Of a stretch of 64,000 nucleotides of DNA, positions 1 through 9,798 are shown in pieces. Origin of the DNA: Bradyrhizobium sp. AT1 (lineage in GTDB: Bacteria > Pseudomonadota > Alphaproteobacteria > Rhizobiales > Xanthobacteraceae). Made by a program: the position numbers and the translations under genes. The notes below the pieces were generated by a model that did no database searches, was not told where the DNA came from, and saw only the letters and a list, made by a program, of their open reading frames with translations. Location: assembly GCF_001590795.1 (NCBI RefSeq), contig NZ_JXDL01000001.1, forward strand, positions 2,096,421 to 2,160,420, given 5' to 3'. How positions within the stretch are numbered: position 1 is the first letter of the stretch; each line of letters opens with the position of its first letter.

Positions 1-1
1 C

Positions 2-106
2 TTCGGCCGCATCCGGTCCGGCTATGGATTCTACGGCGCCTATCCGGATTGCTATGACTGGTATGATTTCCATCCTTCCCAACCGCTGCCGCTGAGCTGC
101 AGCTGA
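2..106 (+). CDS. C-terminal end of a small Tyr/Gly-rich hypothetical protein (partial)
   Basis: The window opens inside a reading frame that encodes 34 more residues and stops at 104-106. The tail is rich in Tyr, Gly, Asp and Pro and ends in a short Leu/Ser/Cys stretch. Such tails occur in short secreted or surface hypothetical proteins of Bradyrhizobium, but the start and most of the protein lie outside the window, so no function can be given. It could also be a chance frame. Confidence 0.4.
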   Translation, partial: FGRIRSGYGFYGAYPDCYDWYDFHPSQPLPLSCS

Positions 107-937
107 CCAGCGATCACGCGTCGATCGGTCCGGTCCGATCGAGCGCACGGCGCCTTCGTCTAGGACGGAGACGGTGCAACCACGGGATGCTCTCTCGAGA
201 GCATCTCGAACTCCACGCATGCCCGCAATCGCGAGTATCGTTGTTGCACCACGATGCGCACGACTGCGGACTTTCCAGGAGGCTGCCGCTCGCGTGAACG
301 TCATGGAAATTGTAGGCCCAAGGAGGAGTGCGCCAACGATCTCAAAAATCGAGGGTACGTTTCCGTTGCTGGCGATCTTGGGACCGCGCAGAAGAAAGCC
401 GCGGCCCTGCACATTGAGTTTGCAGCCGAATAGGAGTGAGACCTCTGGCAATCAGCGTGCTGGACGATCGATCTGAAGTTCACTAGTTTGGTATCGTATT
501 TGGATTGTAAGTATCTGCCGGAAGAAGGTTTCGATTGTGAGTGCTATTGCCGTCGGCATTGGCTTCAGACTACCGGGATATATCGTCTCGCCAGACGCAG
601 CGGAGTCCGTCCGGAGCGGCCACGTTGCGGGATTTGGGGGCCGCGGCCGAACCGGCGGACCGCCTTCCCCTGGAGTCCCGACGCACGCCGCCCATCGAGC
701 GGCCCGCGTTGTTGCGGCATATGATCATCGAGGATCTCGGTATCATCTTGCGCCGCAGGGGGAATCCAGGCCGCTCACTTTGCGATTGCGACCTCGACTG
801 ACTCGGGACGCTCCAACTGCTGATCACTTGAAGCCGACACCGGCATTCGGCTCCCCGCCGGGGACGCGACGACCGTACGCGCACTGGCCGACAAACCGGG
901 GTGATGCAAGGACTGCATCTAGCCTAAGCGGTTGCCC
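107..937. other. About 0.8 kb with no convincing gene
   Basis: Open frames here are short, overlap on both strands and lack the codon pattern of the neighbouring genes. I see no tRNA, terminator or insertion-sequence end. One short stretch (about 537-600, plus strand) translates to a segment resembling the N-terminal motif of polyketide ketosynthases (GIGFRLPG followed by SPDA). It is treated as a possible gene remnant in the findings. Confidence 0.5.
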
Positions 938-2356
938 ATGACTGATCTGCGTCCGCTGCACGACTGGTCGGGACCTCCTGCAACGCTGACTCTCTGGCGC
1001 CCGTCTGCTGCATCAATGGAAAGTGCGAAGCTCGCACCGGTGTCGCCCGTATTACCCAGTTACGAACAGGAACAGCATCTGCGCGCCTTCCGCGCGTGTG
1101 AGCAGCGGCACGAGTCGATGGCGCGGCTGCTTGTCGTTGTGTGGGACGAAGCCGGCCGGTGTGACCTCAGGGCCATGACCCATGTTGTGACTGCACATCT
1201 GCGTAGGCACGACACTTATCATAGCTGGTTCGAGGAGCGCGGCGAAGCAATAGTACGACACGTACTGACGGATCCTGCGGCGATCGAGATGGACTGTTCG
1301 ACGTTGGGTGAGGTCAGCGCGGAGGATTGGCAAGAGCATGTCATTGCGACCCCTGCACCGTTCGCGTGGGATTGCTTTCGCTTCGGCGCTCTCCAGCACA
1401 CAACCGGGTTCACTTGCTTTGCAAGCATTGACCACTTGCACGCCGATGCGACCGTTGTCGCGTTCCTGATGGCGGAGATCCGCTCAGCGTATCGCGCTGT
1501 GCGCGACGGCCAGACGTCGCTTCAATTCGGTCCGCCGGGGAGCTATCTAGCTTACTGCAGCAGTCAGCGCCAGCGCGCAGCCACGACAACGTTGGCGGAT
1601 CCTGAGGTGAAGGAGTGGATCGCGTTCCTGCATCGCAACGATGGGCGGACGCCGTCTTTCGCGTTGCCGCTCGGGGTGCTGGAGGATCGCTATCAGGCCG
1701 AGTATGTACACGTGGATGTCCTAGATGATGCCGTCATGGCCGCGTTCGAGTCCGCATGCCACGCTTCCGGCGCGCGGGTGATCGGAGGCCTGTTGGCCTG
1801 CGCGGCCCTGACCGAACGGGAATTGGCTGGGCGCTTGCGCTACAGTATTGTCACTCCCACAACGACGCGAAGATCGGCACCGGGTTTCAGAACGACCGGC
1901 TGGTGCGTTGGATTGGTGCCCATCGATTTCGAGGTCCAAGAACGAACGTTTGCGCAACTCGCCTTCACGGCCCAGCGTAACTTTGACGAACGGCGAGGCC
2001 TCGCCCACGTGCCGATCGAGCTCGTACTTGAACTCGCCGCCGGGCTGCCGACGATCCGACCCGTCGCCACGGGTGGCGTCATGCTATCCTATATGGACTC
2101 GAATTTTCCTCCGCGCAGTGCACACGTTGCGCGGGAATTGCAGCAGGGGAATGGACGAGGCTATATCAACCAAGGCATGGCCGCGCAGGTTGCGCTCTGG
2201 TTCTTCCGTACGCATCGTGGGCTCTCGCTGACGGTGGCTTATCCGGCAAACCGGACAGCCCGCGCCTCGATGCACCGGTATGTAAAGACGCTTACGGCCG
2301 CATGCCGCCAGGCGGCCGACGCATTGATGCCGACCTACTCCGATGTCGGCGCTTAG
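938..2356 (+). CDS. Condensation/PapA-like acyltransferase, first of four tandem copies
   Basis: Predicted CAT-fold acyltransferase of about 472 residues, the usual size for a stand-alone condensation domain or a PapA-type acyltransferase. The catalytic HxxxD motif reads HLHAD near residue 168 and follows a hydrophobic strand, as in the family. This class transfers an acyl group from a thioester to a hydroxyl or amine. No carrier domain is attached, so donor and acceptor are unknown. The start is uncertain: TTG 932, ATG 938 or ATG 1016 are possible and none has a strong ribosome binding site. The stop lies 2 bases before the next start, so the genes are probably cotranscribed. This copy is the most divergent of the four; the other three share further motifs. 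Confidence 0.75.
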   Translation: MTDLRPLHDWSGPPATLTLWRPSAASMESAKLAPVSPVLPSYEQEQHLRAFRACEQRHESMARLLVVVWDEAGRCDLRAMTHVVTAHLRRHDTYHSWFEERGEAIVRHVLTDPAAIEMDCSTLGEVSAEDWQEHVIATPAPFAWDCFRFGALQHTTGFTCFASIDHLHADATVVAFLMAEIRSAYRAVRDGQTSLQFGPPGSYLAYCSSQRQRAATTTLADPEVKEWIAFLHRNDGRTPSFALPLGVLEDRYQAEYVHVDVLDDAVMAAFESACHASGARVIGGLLACAALTERELAGRLRYSIVTPTTTRRSAPGFRTTGWCVGLVPIDFEVQERTFAQLAFTAQRNFDERRGLAHVPIELVLELAAGLPTIRPVATGGVMLSYMDSNFPPRSAHVARELQQGNGRGYINQGMAAQVALWFFRTHRGLSLTVAYPANRTARASMHRYVKTLTAACRQAADALMPTYSDVGA

Positions 2357-2358
2357 CG

Positions 2359-3747
2359 ATGACCTACGCCATGTCTCACCCAGAGAACGTGCCGAGCCTG
2401 CCGCCGCGCTTCGTGTCTTTCGCGGACCAGGGCATTTACCTTGCGCATACCTCACTCGGGCAGCATGCGGTCATTCAGGTGCTGTGGCGCTATCTCCGGC
2501 CTGTGGACCTGGACGCGCTGAGACAGTTCCGTGACAATCTGGCGCTCGGGCTGCTCGCACGGCTGATCAGGCCGGCGCTGCTTCCGTTCGGGCGGCACCA
2601 ATGGGTGAGCGCGCCAGCCCCATCCGCTGCTCTCGCTGTTGCCGAGCCGCCGCTTGCCCCGGAGGCGATACAGGCATGGGCCGACGCGCAGGTGGAGCTT
2701 CCCTTGGACCCCGCGCGGGGACCAGCATGGACCTTCACGATCCAAACCTTCACCGACGGCTCCACCGTGGCCTCGCTCGTGGTGTCGCACTGCATCGCGG
2801 ACGGACTGACAGTTCTAACGGCCATCAGCGAAGCCGTGCGAGGCGTGCAACGGCCGCCACTCTCTCCCGCATGGTCAGTCTGGTCGGCGCGCCGCGCCGC
2901 GACAATACTGGGTGCCGAACTCCAGCGCATGGTCCGGGACGCGCCGGCGACGCTCCGGGCGCTCGCCCAACTGGCCGGTGCGGCATACAACTCGCGCCCC
3001 ACATACACCGTGCCCACCGTGGTGCCGGCCGCGACGATCGCCGACACCCGGAGGATCGTATTTCCGTCGGCCTTCATACGCCTGCCCATGTCCCTCTGGG
3101 ATGCCAGAGCACAGTGCCGCGGTGGGAACCGATCCACGCTCCTGACCGCGGTCACCGCGGCGTTTGCCGAAGCGCTCGGTCGCGTCCGCGATGATAGTGT
3201 CACCTTGCTGATTCCCGTGAGTGAACGAGCGGGTCTGCCGCATACCGGCGGGAACGGGGTCGCGCTTGCCACCTTGAAGGTGCGTGTCGGCGAACTGCGA
3301 GGGCGCCTGCATACGTTTCAGCGGCGTCTGCGGGCTACGTTGCTGCGGACGAGACGCGAACCCAATCGACTTGCGGCACTGCTGCCCTTGGTGCCCTTTG
3401 TGCCCAGACGTGCATTTTCGGCTGCCACCCGTCTGGCGCTTGCCACGCTCGGCGACCTGCCGGTCACCTGTTCGAACTTGGGTCACTGTCCCAAGGACGT
3501 GCTCCGGATCGATGGCGGCGCGGCCGATCGTTTCTGCTTTCGCGGCATCGACCATCCGGTCGAGCGGCGCGCGATCGAGGAGCGCCGCGGTGTGGCGACC
3601 CTCTTCGCCGGCATCATTCCCGGGTTTATCATCTTGAGCTTCGTTGCCTACCAGCCCGGCGTTGTAACGAGCCCTCAGCATCTTCGTGCTCTCATCGAAC
3701 GCCTCCTGGCTGACTACGAACTTCATGGCGAGTTTTTCGATGCTTGA
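2359..3747 (+). CDS. CAT-fold (condensation/WS-DGAT-like) acyltransferase, second copy
   Basis: Protein of about 462 residues with the active-site motif HCIADG (HxxxDG), typical of condensation domains and wax-ester-synthase-like acyltransferases. Near the N terminus it has a segment reading PFGRHQWV, also found in the next two genes as PWGRPRWV and PWGRHRWV, so these three are clear paralogues. ATG 2359 sits 2 bases after the previous stop and is preferred to in-frame codons further upstream. The next gene starts inside its last codons. No signal peptide or carrier domain is visible. It probably acylates the same product as its neighbours at a different position, which is an inference from the duplication. 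Confidence 0.75.
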   Translation: MTYAMSHPENVPSLPPRFVSFADQGIYLAHTSLGQHAVIQVLWRYLRPVDLDALRQFRDNLALGLLARLIRPALLPFGRHQWVSAPAPSAALAVAEPPLAPEAIQAWADAQVELPLDPARGPAWTFTIQTFTDGSTVASLVVSHCIADGLTVLTAISEAVRGVQRPPLSPAWSVWSARRAATILGAELQRMVRDAPATLRALAQLAGAAYNSRPTYTVPTVVPAATIADTRRIVFPSAFIRLPMSLWDARAQCRGGNRSTLLTAVTAAFAEALGRVRDDSVTLLIPVSERAGLPHTGGNGVALATLKVRVGELRGRLHTFQRRLRATLLRTRREPNRLAALLPLVPFVPRRAFSAATRLALATLGDLPVTCSNLGHCPKDVLRIDGGAADRFCFRGIDHPVERRAIEERRGVATLFAGIIPGFIILSFVAYQPGVVTSPQHLRALIERLLADYELHGEFFDA

Positions 3748-5128
3748 GACGAGCGCGCCCGGCGCCCCTGCATACGCGCGGGACCGCCTCGCCTGGGTGG
3801 ACCAGGTGGCCTACGAATTGTTCAGGGTCACCGGACGAAGGCAATTGATGCAATGCCTCTGGCTCTATGATCGTGACGTGAATCTTGCCCCGCTGGCGCG
3901 AACAATTGAGCGGCTCGCCGCACTGTCCTTCAATCGGCTCATTGAGCCGTCACCCTTGCCTTGGGGAAGGCCTCGTTGGGTGAAACCGGCGGAGACGCCC
4001 ATTCTGCCCGAGCAGAGTTCGGACCTGCTGCCTCGGTCGCGGCTCCTGCAGTGGGCTAATCGGCACGCGCGCGCGCCCATAGACCCGGTCGTCGGTCCGG
4101 GGTGGCGAATGGCTATCCAGCCGTTCGACGATGGCAGCACAGCCGTGAGCATCGTCGGATCTCACGTACTCCTCGACGGAATGGGAGCCTTGCGCGCTAT
4201 CGAGGCTGCTGCAGTGGGCATCGGCGTCCCGAACCGGTATTTGCCCAAAGGCGCGCGTGGGCGGCTGTCCGGGTGGGTGTCGGACGCTTGGCAGATCCTC
4301 GCCGACGCTCCGCGCACGATGGCTGCACTCGCTCACAGTGCGCGCGCGTACCGGTACAGGCCCGCCGCCTCTCTACAGAGGCCGGCGGCTACTGTCACCG
4401 AACCGCGCCATGACCCATCAACGATCGTCGAGCTTCCGGCTGTCGCGGTGACTGTTGAATCGCGTGCTTGGTTCGCGTGCGAGCAGCGGCTGGGGGGCGG
4501 CTTGAATACGCTGCTGCCGGGCTTCGTATCGTCGCTCGCGTCTACTCTCGGCAGGCGCCGTTTCTCGGACGGCGCTATCAGCCTGCTTGTTCCCATCAAC
4601 CGAAGGCGTGGACTGGAGGACGAACGAGCGCTGGCGATCGAATTCCATATGATGAACATCGCGCCTGCAGGCCTGACCACCGACCTGCGGCCCGTGAATG
4701 CGCCGCTCAAGGCCCTTCTTCGTGGTGCGAGGAACAATCCGGCCGCCGCACTGGTTTCGTGCCTGCCGGCGATCGCCTGGATGCCGCGCACGGCCGCGAA
4801 GATGCTCGTGAACCGGGTATTCAATTATGGCGATGAGCTGCCAGTAAGCTGTTCCGACCTGGGAATTCTGCCGGACGGGCTTGCGCGCATAGACGGCGCG
4901 CCGTGCAGCCATGTGCTGACACGAGCGGTGGATGTCAACGTCACGCGCCAAGACCTGGAGCGCTCGCACGGTCATCTCGTTGTTGTGGCCTCGCGTTTCG
5001 AGAACACCATTTCCCTCTGCATCGAGGCCTGCCAGTTGGAACCAACGCCAACCACGACCGATGAACTTCGTCGCGTGACCTCCCTGACACTCGCCGACTT
5101 CGGACTCGATGCGATCATTGAGGCCTGA
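3740..5128 (+). CDS. CAT-fold acyltransferase, third copy
   Basis: Protein of about 462 residues with the motif HVLLDG (HxxxDG) and the family segment PWGRPRWV. The ATG at 3740 overlaps the stop of the preceding gene by 8 bases and is preferred to ATG 3725; either implies translational coupling. The C-terminal part has a segment reading PVSCSDLG followed by RIDGAP, matching the second gene (PVTCSNLG, RIDGGA) and, more weakly, the fourth. Soluble, with no membrane segment. Acyl donor and acceptor unknown. Confidence 0.75.
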   Translation: MLETSAPGAPAYARDRLAWVDQVAYELFRVTGRRQLMQCLWLYDRDVNLAPLARTIERLAALSFNRLIEPSPLPWGRPRWVKPAETPILPEQSSDLLPRSRLLQWANRHARAPIDPVVGPGWRMAIQPFDDGSTAVSIVGSHVLLDGMGALRAIEAAAVGIGVPNRYLPKGARGRLSGWVSDAWQILADAPRTMAALAHSARAYRYRPAASLQRPAATVTEPRHDPSTIVELPAVAVTVESRAWFACEQRLGGGLNTLLPGFVSSLASTLGRRRFSDGAISLLVPINRRRGLEDERALAIEFHMMNIAPAGLTTDLRPVNAPLKALLRGARNNPAAALVSCLPAIAWMPRTAAKMLVNRVFNYGDELPVSCSDLGILPDGLARIDGAPCSHVLTRAVDVNVTRQDLERSHGHLVVVASRFENTISLCIEACQLEPTPTTTDELRRVTSLTLADFGLDAIIEA

Positions 5129-5221
5129 CACATTGGGGCGCAGCGTCGTACATCGCCTGGAATTACCGGCCATGATGCGGCAAACTCATAGTGCAGCGAT
5201 AAGAGACAGGGAGCTCAAGAG

Positions 5222-6595
5222 GTGACTCCTGCCAACAGGTTGCGCGAACGCCGCGGCGGGGCCAACGACGCCGGCGCAGATGACGTGCTGTGCTATATGG
5301 ACCACGGCTCATTCGTTGGATTGCGCGCGCTCGGACGCGGGCCAGCGCTGCAGATCACCTGGTTATATCCCCGCCCGATCGATGAAGCCGCCGTGAGACA
5401 GTTCAGCGAGCGACTCGCACGAGGGTTTCTGGGACGCCTCCTGCAGCGTTCACCATTGCCATGGGGGCGGCACCGTTGGGTGGCCAACCCTGTGCCGGGC
5501 CCGGTGACATGGTTTCGCGACCGGCTCCCCAAGGAGAGGCTGCTTGAGTTGCGCCGGACGCTGCTCGATCTACCTGTCGATCCCGAGCGCGGACCAGGTT
5601 GGCGCCTGGCCGTTCAAGCGTTTGAGGACGGTGGCTGCGCGCTGACCATGCTGGTGTCGCACACGATCGCTGACATGCAAGCCACCAATCTGGCCATCGC
5701 TGACGCGGTGGCTGGACGACATGTCGACCATGGACTCCCAGCCCCGTCCTGGCGCTGGTCTCCGGTGATGCTGGCGCGCGACGGTGTCGAGAGCTTACGC
5801 GCCCTGCCTGGCGTTTGGCGCGCTCTGGTGGCTCTCGTGCGGCGGTCGCGCAATGGGAGCGCGGGCGTGTCGCGTCCGAGCTCCCGCGCTCGAACCGGCC
5901 ACGACCACTTTGAGCCGGCAGCGGATGTGCCACTTGTCGAGGTGGTCATGGACGCAGCGGCTTGCCAACAGCGCGCGTCGGATCTGGGCGTGGCAAGCAA
6001 CACGCTGATCGTGGCGGTCGCAGCACGGATCGCTTTCCGGGTGGGCCGCGTGGACGCCTCAGGACAGGCGAAGCTGGTGCTGCCGGTCAGCGACCGCCGT
6101 TCAGATGACCGGCGGGGCAACGCGCTGCGGTCGATCACTGTGATGGCGGACCCCGAGGCTTGCCGCAACGATCCGCGCGGCTTACAGCGAGATCTCAGGG
6201 CTGCGCTGGCCTCTCTGATCCGGCACGGCGATGATCTGTCGCCGCTGTTTCCGCTGATTCCGTATGTGCCGCTGTGGCTGGTGCGTCGTCTGGAGCGGGA
6301 GGCGCTCGGCGCTGGGCTGCCCGTTGGCTGTAGCCTGGTAGGCGAGTTGCCGCTGGACGTGAACCGCCCCTGCGGCGAGGCATCGCTTCTGCAGCTCTCC
6401 ATTCTGGAGCACTACACGGTCCCGGACCTCCAAAGGCTGGGCGGCGTGCTATTCATCGGCTGCTACCGTCTCGGTGAACGGCTTTGCTTTACCGTTTCCG
6501 GCTACGTGCCAGGCCGTGCAACGACACGCGCCGAATTGGCACCATTGGTGCGTGATGCGCTCGCGGACATGGGCCTGTGCGGGACGGTCCGTTGA
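5222..6595 (+). CDS. CAT-fold acyltransferase, fourth copy
   Basis: Protein of 457 residues from a GTG start preceded by a purine-rich GGGAG. The motif reads HTIAD (HxxxD), but the Gly that follows Asp in copies two and three is Met here, and such a change might alter acceptor choice. The segment PWGRHRWV is shared with copies two and three. A 93-base gap separates it from the third copy, longer than the other junctions, so it may have its own ribosome loading. It ends 132 bases before the convergent exporter genes. Confidence 0.72.
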   Translation: MTPANRLRERRGGANDAGADDVLCYMDHGSFVGLRALGRGPALQITWLYPRPIDEAAVRQFSERLARGFLGRLLQRSPLPWGRHRWVANPVPGPVTWFRDRLPKERLLELRRTLLDLPVDPERGPGWRLAVQAFEDGGCALTMLVSHTIADMQATNLAIADAVAGRHVDHGLPAPSWRWSPVMLARDGVESLRALPGVWRALVALVRRSRNGSAGVSRPSSRARTGHDHFEPAADVPLVEVVMDAAACQQRASDLGVASNTLIVAVAARIAFRVGRVDASGQAKLVLPVSDRRSDDRRGNALRSITVMADPEACRNDPRGLQRDLRAALASLIRHGDDLSPLFPLIPYVPLWLVRRLEREALGAGLPVGCSLVGELPLDVNRPCGEASLLQLSILEHYTVPDLQRLGGVLFIGCYRLGERLCFTVSGYVPGRATTRAELAPLVRDALADMGLCGTVR

Positions 6596-6727
6596 CGACA
6601 ACGGATAAACAAGGGGGACGTTGCATCCTTGGCCAACACTTGGCGCAACGGAAGGTGAAGCTTGATCGATCAACTCCTGCCGAGCGCCAAGATGCACCGC
6701 ATGGCGGCCAAAGCGGCTGCAGAACAC

Positions 6728-7894
6728 TCAAGCGACGCGTAGCGCGTCGACAATCTTCATGCGAGCGGCCCGTACAGCCGGCAGGAAGCCGCCGAGAAAG
6801 CCCATCACAAGCGCGAAGACGAGCGACTGCAGCACGATCCCGGGCGTCAGGACAAACCGAAATGCGAGCTCGGAGAGCGACGTCCAGTTGAGAGTCGTTA
6901 TCTTCACCTGCATCATGAGCGATGCGAACGAAAGCCCCACCACCCAGCCGACGAGCGCGAGCAGCAGCGCCTCGACAAGGAAAGCCATGAGGATCCGCGA
7001 GCGCCGAAATCCGAGCGCGCGCAGGACCCCGACCTCCACCATGCGGCTGGCGACGGCCGCGTACATCGTTATCGTCGCGCCAATGACCGCGCCCAGCGAG
7101 AACATCACTGAGAGCGTGATCCCGAGCAGCCGAATGAACCCGGAGAGCAGGCGCGACTGCTCCTCATAGAAGACGCGCTCGCGCTTGGCTTGGACGGTAA
7201 GGCGGGGATCCGATTCGAGGCGCGCCTTGAGCGCATCAAAGCTGGAGCGATCAGCGAGGCGCACTGTGACCGAGGAGAAAAAGTCTCGCCGAAACGACTG
7301 CATGAGCTGCTCGTTATCGCACCAGATCTCGGAGTCGAACCCGCTGCCCCCTGCGTCGAACCGGCCTACGATCTTCCAGTTCCGGTGAGCGAACCTGAGG
7401 CTTGATCCAACCTCGAGGTCTTCGAAACGCCCCGCGAGCGCTCCGCCCATTACGATCTCGTCCGATCCCGGGCGAAACATGCGTCCCTCGGCGAGCCGCA
7501 CCTGCGGACGCACTGCCAGAACGGCTGGGCCAACGCCGCGGACCAAAATGTTACTCGCCTGCTTGGTCTTGCTTCTTGGCCGCGCGATCAGCACAGCCAC
7601 TTCCTTCGATACGAGCGGCACGCCTTCGGCCCCGATGATCACCTCGGGCTGGCTTTCGATGATCCTGGCCTGCAGACGGTCGATCAGGCTCTGGATCTCG
7701 ACTTCCGCGGAGCGGCGTACGAAGATGACGTTCGTGTCCTCACCGGTGGCGACAAGAGTTCGCTTGAGTCCGGAGTCAAGCATGAGCACGGCAGCGTAGA
7801 CAAACACCACGAGGGCCATGCCTGTCGCGGTGAGAAAATTGGTGAATTTGCGCACCTGCAGGTTGCGCCAGCTGTAGGCGAGCAGCAACGGCAT
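6728..7894 (-). CDS. MacB/FtsX-type ABC transporter permease (second permease)
   Basis: Permease of 388 residues with the MacB/LolC/FtsX plan: an N-terminal membrane helix (about residues 13-38), a large extracytoplasmic domain (about 40-255), then three helices in the C-terminal third, ending in the family-typical segment KIVDALRVA. Such permeases do not move substrate through the membrane in the classical way; they couple ATP hydrolysis to a periplasmic adaptor that extrudes the cargo. It is the last gene of the export operon and follows the first permease with a 2-base gap. Two separate permeases suggest a heterodimer rather than the MacB homodimer. Confidence 0.85.
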   Translation of the reverse strand: MPLLLAYSWRNLQVRKFTNFLTATGMALVVFVYAAVLMLDSGLKRTLVATGEDTNVIFVRRSAEVEIQSLIDRLQARIIESQPEVIIGAEGVPLVSKEVAVLIARPRSKTKQASNILVRGVGPAVLAVRPQVRLAEGRMFRPGSDEIVMGGALAGRFEDLEVGSSLRFAHRNWKIVGRFDAGGSGFDSEIWCDNEQLMQSFRRDFFSSVTVRLADRSSFDALKARLESDPRLTVQAKRERVFYEEQSRLLSGFIRLLGITLSVMFSLGAVIGATITMYAAVASRMVEVGVLRALGFRRSRILMAFLVEALLLALVGWVVGLSFASLMMQVKITTLNWTSLSELAFRFVLTPGIVLQSLVFALVMGFLGGFLPAVRAARMKIVDALRVA

Positions 7895-7896
7895 GT

Positions 7897-9057
7897 TCAG
7901 CCTACCGCCCGAAGACCATTGACGATGCTGACATGTGCTGCCCGGCGCATCGGAAATACCGCGGCGAGGGCCCCGACCACCAAGGCCGAAAGTGCCTGCA
8001 ACATGACAGTGCTGGCGCTCACGATCAGTGCTGGGAAGAGCGTCGCGGAGAGTACGGCCAGGTGCGCGGCAACCGGGGGCGTGAGCGCTATAGCGATCGC
8101 GCCACCGATCGACGCTATCACGACGGATTCGCCAAGGATCAATCGTGCCACGTAGCCAGGGCTGAAGCCAATGGCCTTCAGCGTTGCATACTCGCGGAGT
8201 CGCTCGCGCGCCGTCATCGCCATTGTGTTGGCCATAACGGACAAGATTATAAAGATAACCACGAATGAGACGATCCGAATGGAAATGAGCATCGCCTCGG
8301 TCTGCTTCACGAAGCCGATCTGGAAAGAGCGCTCAGTCTCGGTGAGCGTCTCGGCAAACGAATTCCGGAACACTGCGTCGATTGCCTGACTGACTTCCGC
8401 GACGCGATCAATGCTGACGACGTCCACAACGAAGAAGCCGACCTGGTCAGCCTGTGCCTTGGAACGCACACGGAGTATTTCGTTCAGGTAATCCCAGCGG
8501 AAGTAAAGATGCGAGGTGTCGGTTTTAGGGTCTCGGCCGTCAAAGATGCCAGCGATCACGAACTCCCAGTTACCGGGGAAAATCGTCCCGCGTAGCTGAA
8601 TCACATTGCCCGGCTTGAAGCCGTAGCGGTTGGCGAGTTTGCGTCCTACGATCGCGCCGCGGCGGTCGCGCAGGAAGGATCGCCGTACCTCGTCCGAAAC
8701 GAGGATCTCGGGGTGCATATCTAGATAGCTCGCGGCATCGATCGCAAACTGCGGGAAGAAATTCTTCGGATCCTTGTAGATGCCGCCGAACCAGTTCATG
8801 TAGGTGACGCGTCGCACGCCGTCGACAGCGCTTATGCGCTTCTCATATGCTTGTGGCAGCGGCAGTGCGAAAGACATGGCGTTGCGGGTCAGCAGCCGCG
8901 AAGGAATGGCGCCATTGACCCCCGCGTACCACGTGTCGACGACGGTCTGGAGCACACCAAAGGCGAGAATCGCAACAACGAGCCCGAAGAGCGTCAGTGA
9001 CGTGCGGAGCCGGTGGCGCAAGACGTTGCGCGCCACGAGCTTGAGCCATTGGCTCAT
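7897..9057 (-). CDS. MacB/FtsX-type ABC transporter permease (first permease)
   Basis: Permease of about 386 residues. An N-terminal helix follows the segment WLKLVARNVLRHRLRT, then comes a periplasmic domain and three C-terminal helices with the conserved MTARERLREYATLKAIGF cytoplasmic loop that contacts the ATPase. ATG 9057 fits the family N terminus; a GTG at 9066 directly after the ATPase stop is the alternative. It is paralogous to the following permease but not identical in its extracytoplasmic domain, which supports a heteromeric exporter. No outer-membrane channel gene is in the window. Confidence 0.85.
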   Translation of the reverse strand: MSQWLKLVARNVLRHRLRTSLTLFGLVVAILAFGVLQTVVDTWYAGVNGAIPSRLLTRNAMSFALPLPQAYEKRISAVDGVRRVTYMNWFGGIYKDPKNFFPQFAIDAASYLDMHPEILVSDEVRRSFLRDRRGAIVGRKLANRYGFKPGNVIQLRGTIFPGNWEFVIAGIFDGRDPKTDTSHLYFRWDYLNEILRVRSKAQADQVGFFVVDVVSIDRVAEVSQAIDAVFRNSFAETLTETERSFQIGFVKQTEAMLISIRIVSFVVIFIILSVMANTMAMTARERLREYATLKAIGFSPGYVARLILGESVVIASIGGAIAIALTPPVAAHLAVLSATLFPALIVSASTVMLQALSALVVGALAAVFPMRRAAHVSIVNGLRAVG

Positions 9058-9066
9058 CGCTGGCAC

Positions 9067-9798
9067 TCACTCAAGGCGCTGCTCCACCAGGTAGGAAAGC
9101 TCGCCCTTCTCCAGATGCATGATGCGCTTCGCATGCGCCGCCGCGCGGCCATCATGGGTCACCATCACGATCGTCTTGCCCATCTCGCGGTTTAACCGCT
9201 GCATAATTCCAAGCACCTCCTCCGCAGACTGCCGGTCAAGGTCGCCCGTCGGCTCGTCGGCCACCAGCATCGTCGGGTCGGTGACGATCGCCCGCGCGAT
9301 CGCCACGCGTTGCTGCTGTCCGCCCGAGAGTTCCGAGGGCAAATGTTTGACGCGATCGCTCAGGCCAACGAGACTGAGCGCGAGTTGCGCGCGGTCTCGG
9401 CGTTCGCGCCGCTTTAAGCCGGTGAGCGTGAGAGGCAATTCGACGTTCTCCAGCGCTGTGAGCACAGGCATCAGGTTGTAGAATTGGAATATGAAGCCCA
9501 CGTTCGCCGCGCGCCAGTCAGCGAGATCGGCTTCCGGGAGGCGCGTGATGTCCTCGCCAGCCACCTTGATCGAGCCGTGATCTGGACTGTCGATGCCGGC
9601 GATCAGGTTGAGCAGTGTCGACTTGCCCGACCCGGACGGGCCCATCAAGGCGAGGAACTCCTTACAACGGATGTCGAATGTGAATTTGGACAGGACAGGG
9701 ACGATCTGCCCACCGCGCCGGTAGCCCTTGCTGACGTCGCGCAGCGCGATGAGCACATCTTCCCCGGTCGGCGCCTCGGAGACGCCAGTTATGCTCAC
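9067..9798 (-). CDS. MacB/LolD-type ABC transporter ATP-binding protein
   Basis: Stand-alone nucleotide-binding subunit of 243 residues. Walker A GPSGSGKS lies near residue 53, the signature LSGGQQQR near 157 and Walker B MLVADEP near 177, followed by the GDLD D-loop typical of the LolD/MacB family. It should energise the two FtsX-type permeases encoded downstream. Its start overlaps the stop of the membrane-fusion gene by four bases, so the order adaptor, ATPase, permease, permease is one operon. Confidence 0.92.
   Translation of the reverse strand: MSITGVSEAPTGEDVLIALRDVSKGYRRGGQIVPVLSKFTFDIRCKEFLALMGPSGSGKSTLLNLIAGIDSPDHGSIKVAGEDITRLPEADLADWRAANVGFIFQFYNLMPVLTALENVELPLTLTGLKRRERRDRAQLALSLVGLSDRVKHLPSELSGGQQQRVAIARAIVTDPTMLVADEPTGDLDRQSAEEVLGIMQRLNREMGKTIVMVTHDGRAAAHAKRIMHLEKGELSYLVEQRLE

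Noticed and set aside
174-476. 100-residue plus-strand frame near the window start
   Set aside because: Composition and codon use are unlike genes, no family, no ribosome binding site, and an equally long frame overlaps on the other strand.
6734-6750. 17-base palindrome CGACGCG-TAG-CGCGTCG at the end of the second permease gene
   Set aside because: It lies within conserved coding sequence for VDALRV and has no T-run, so it is not a convincing terminator.
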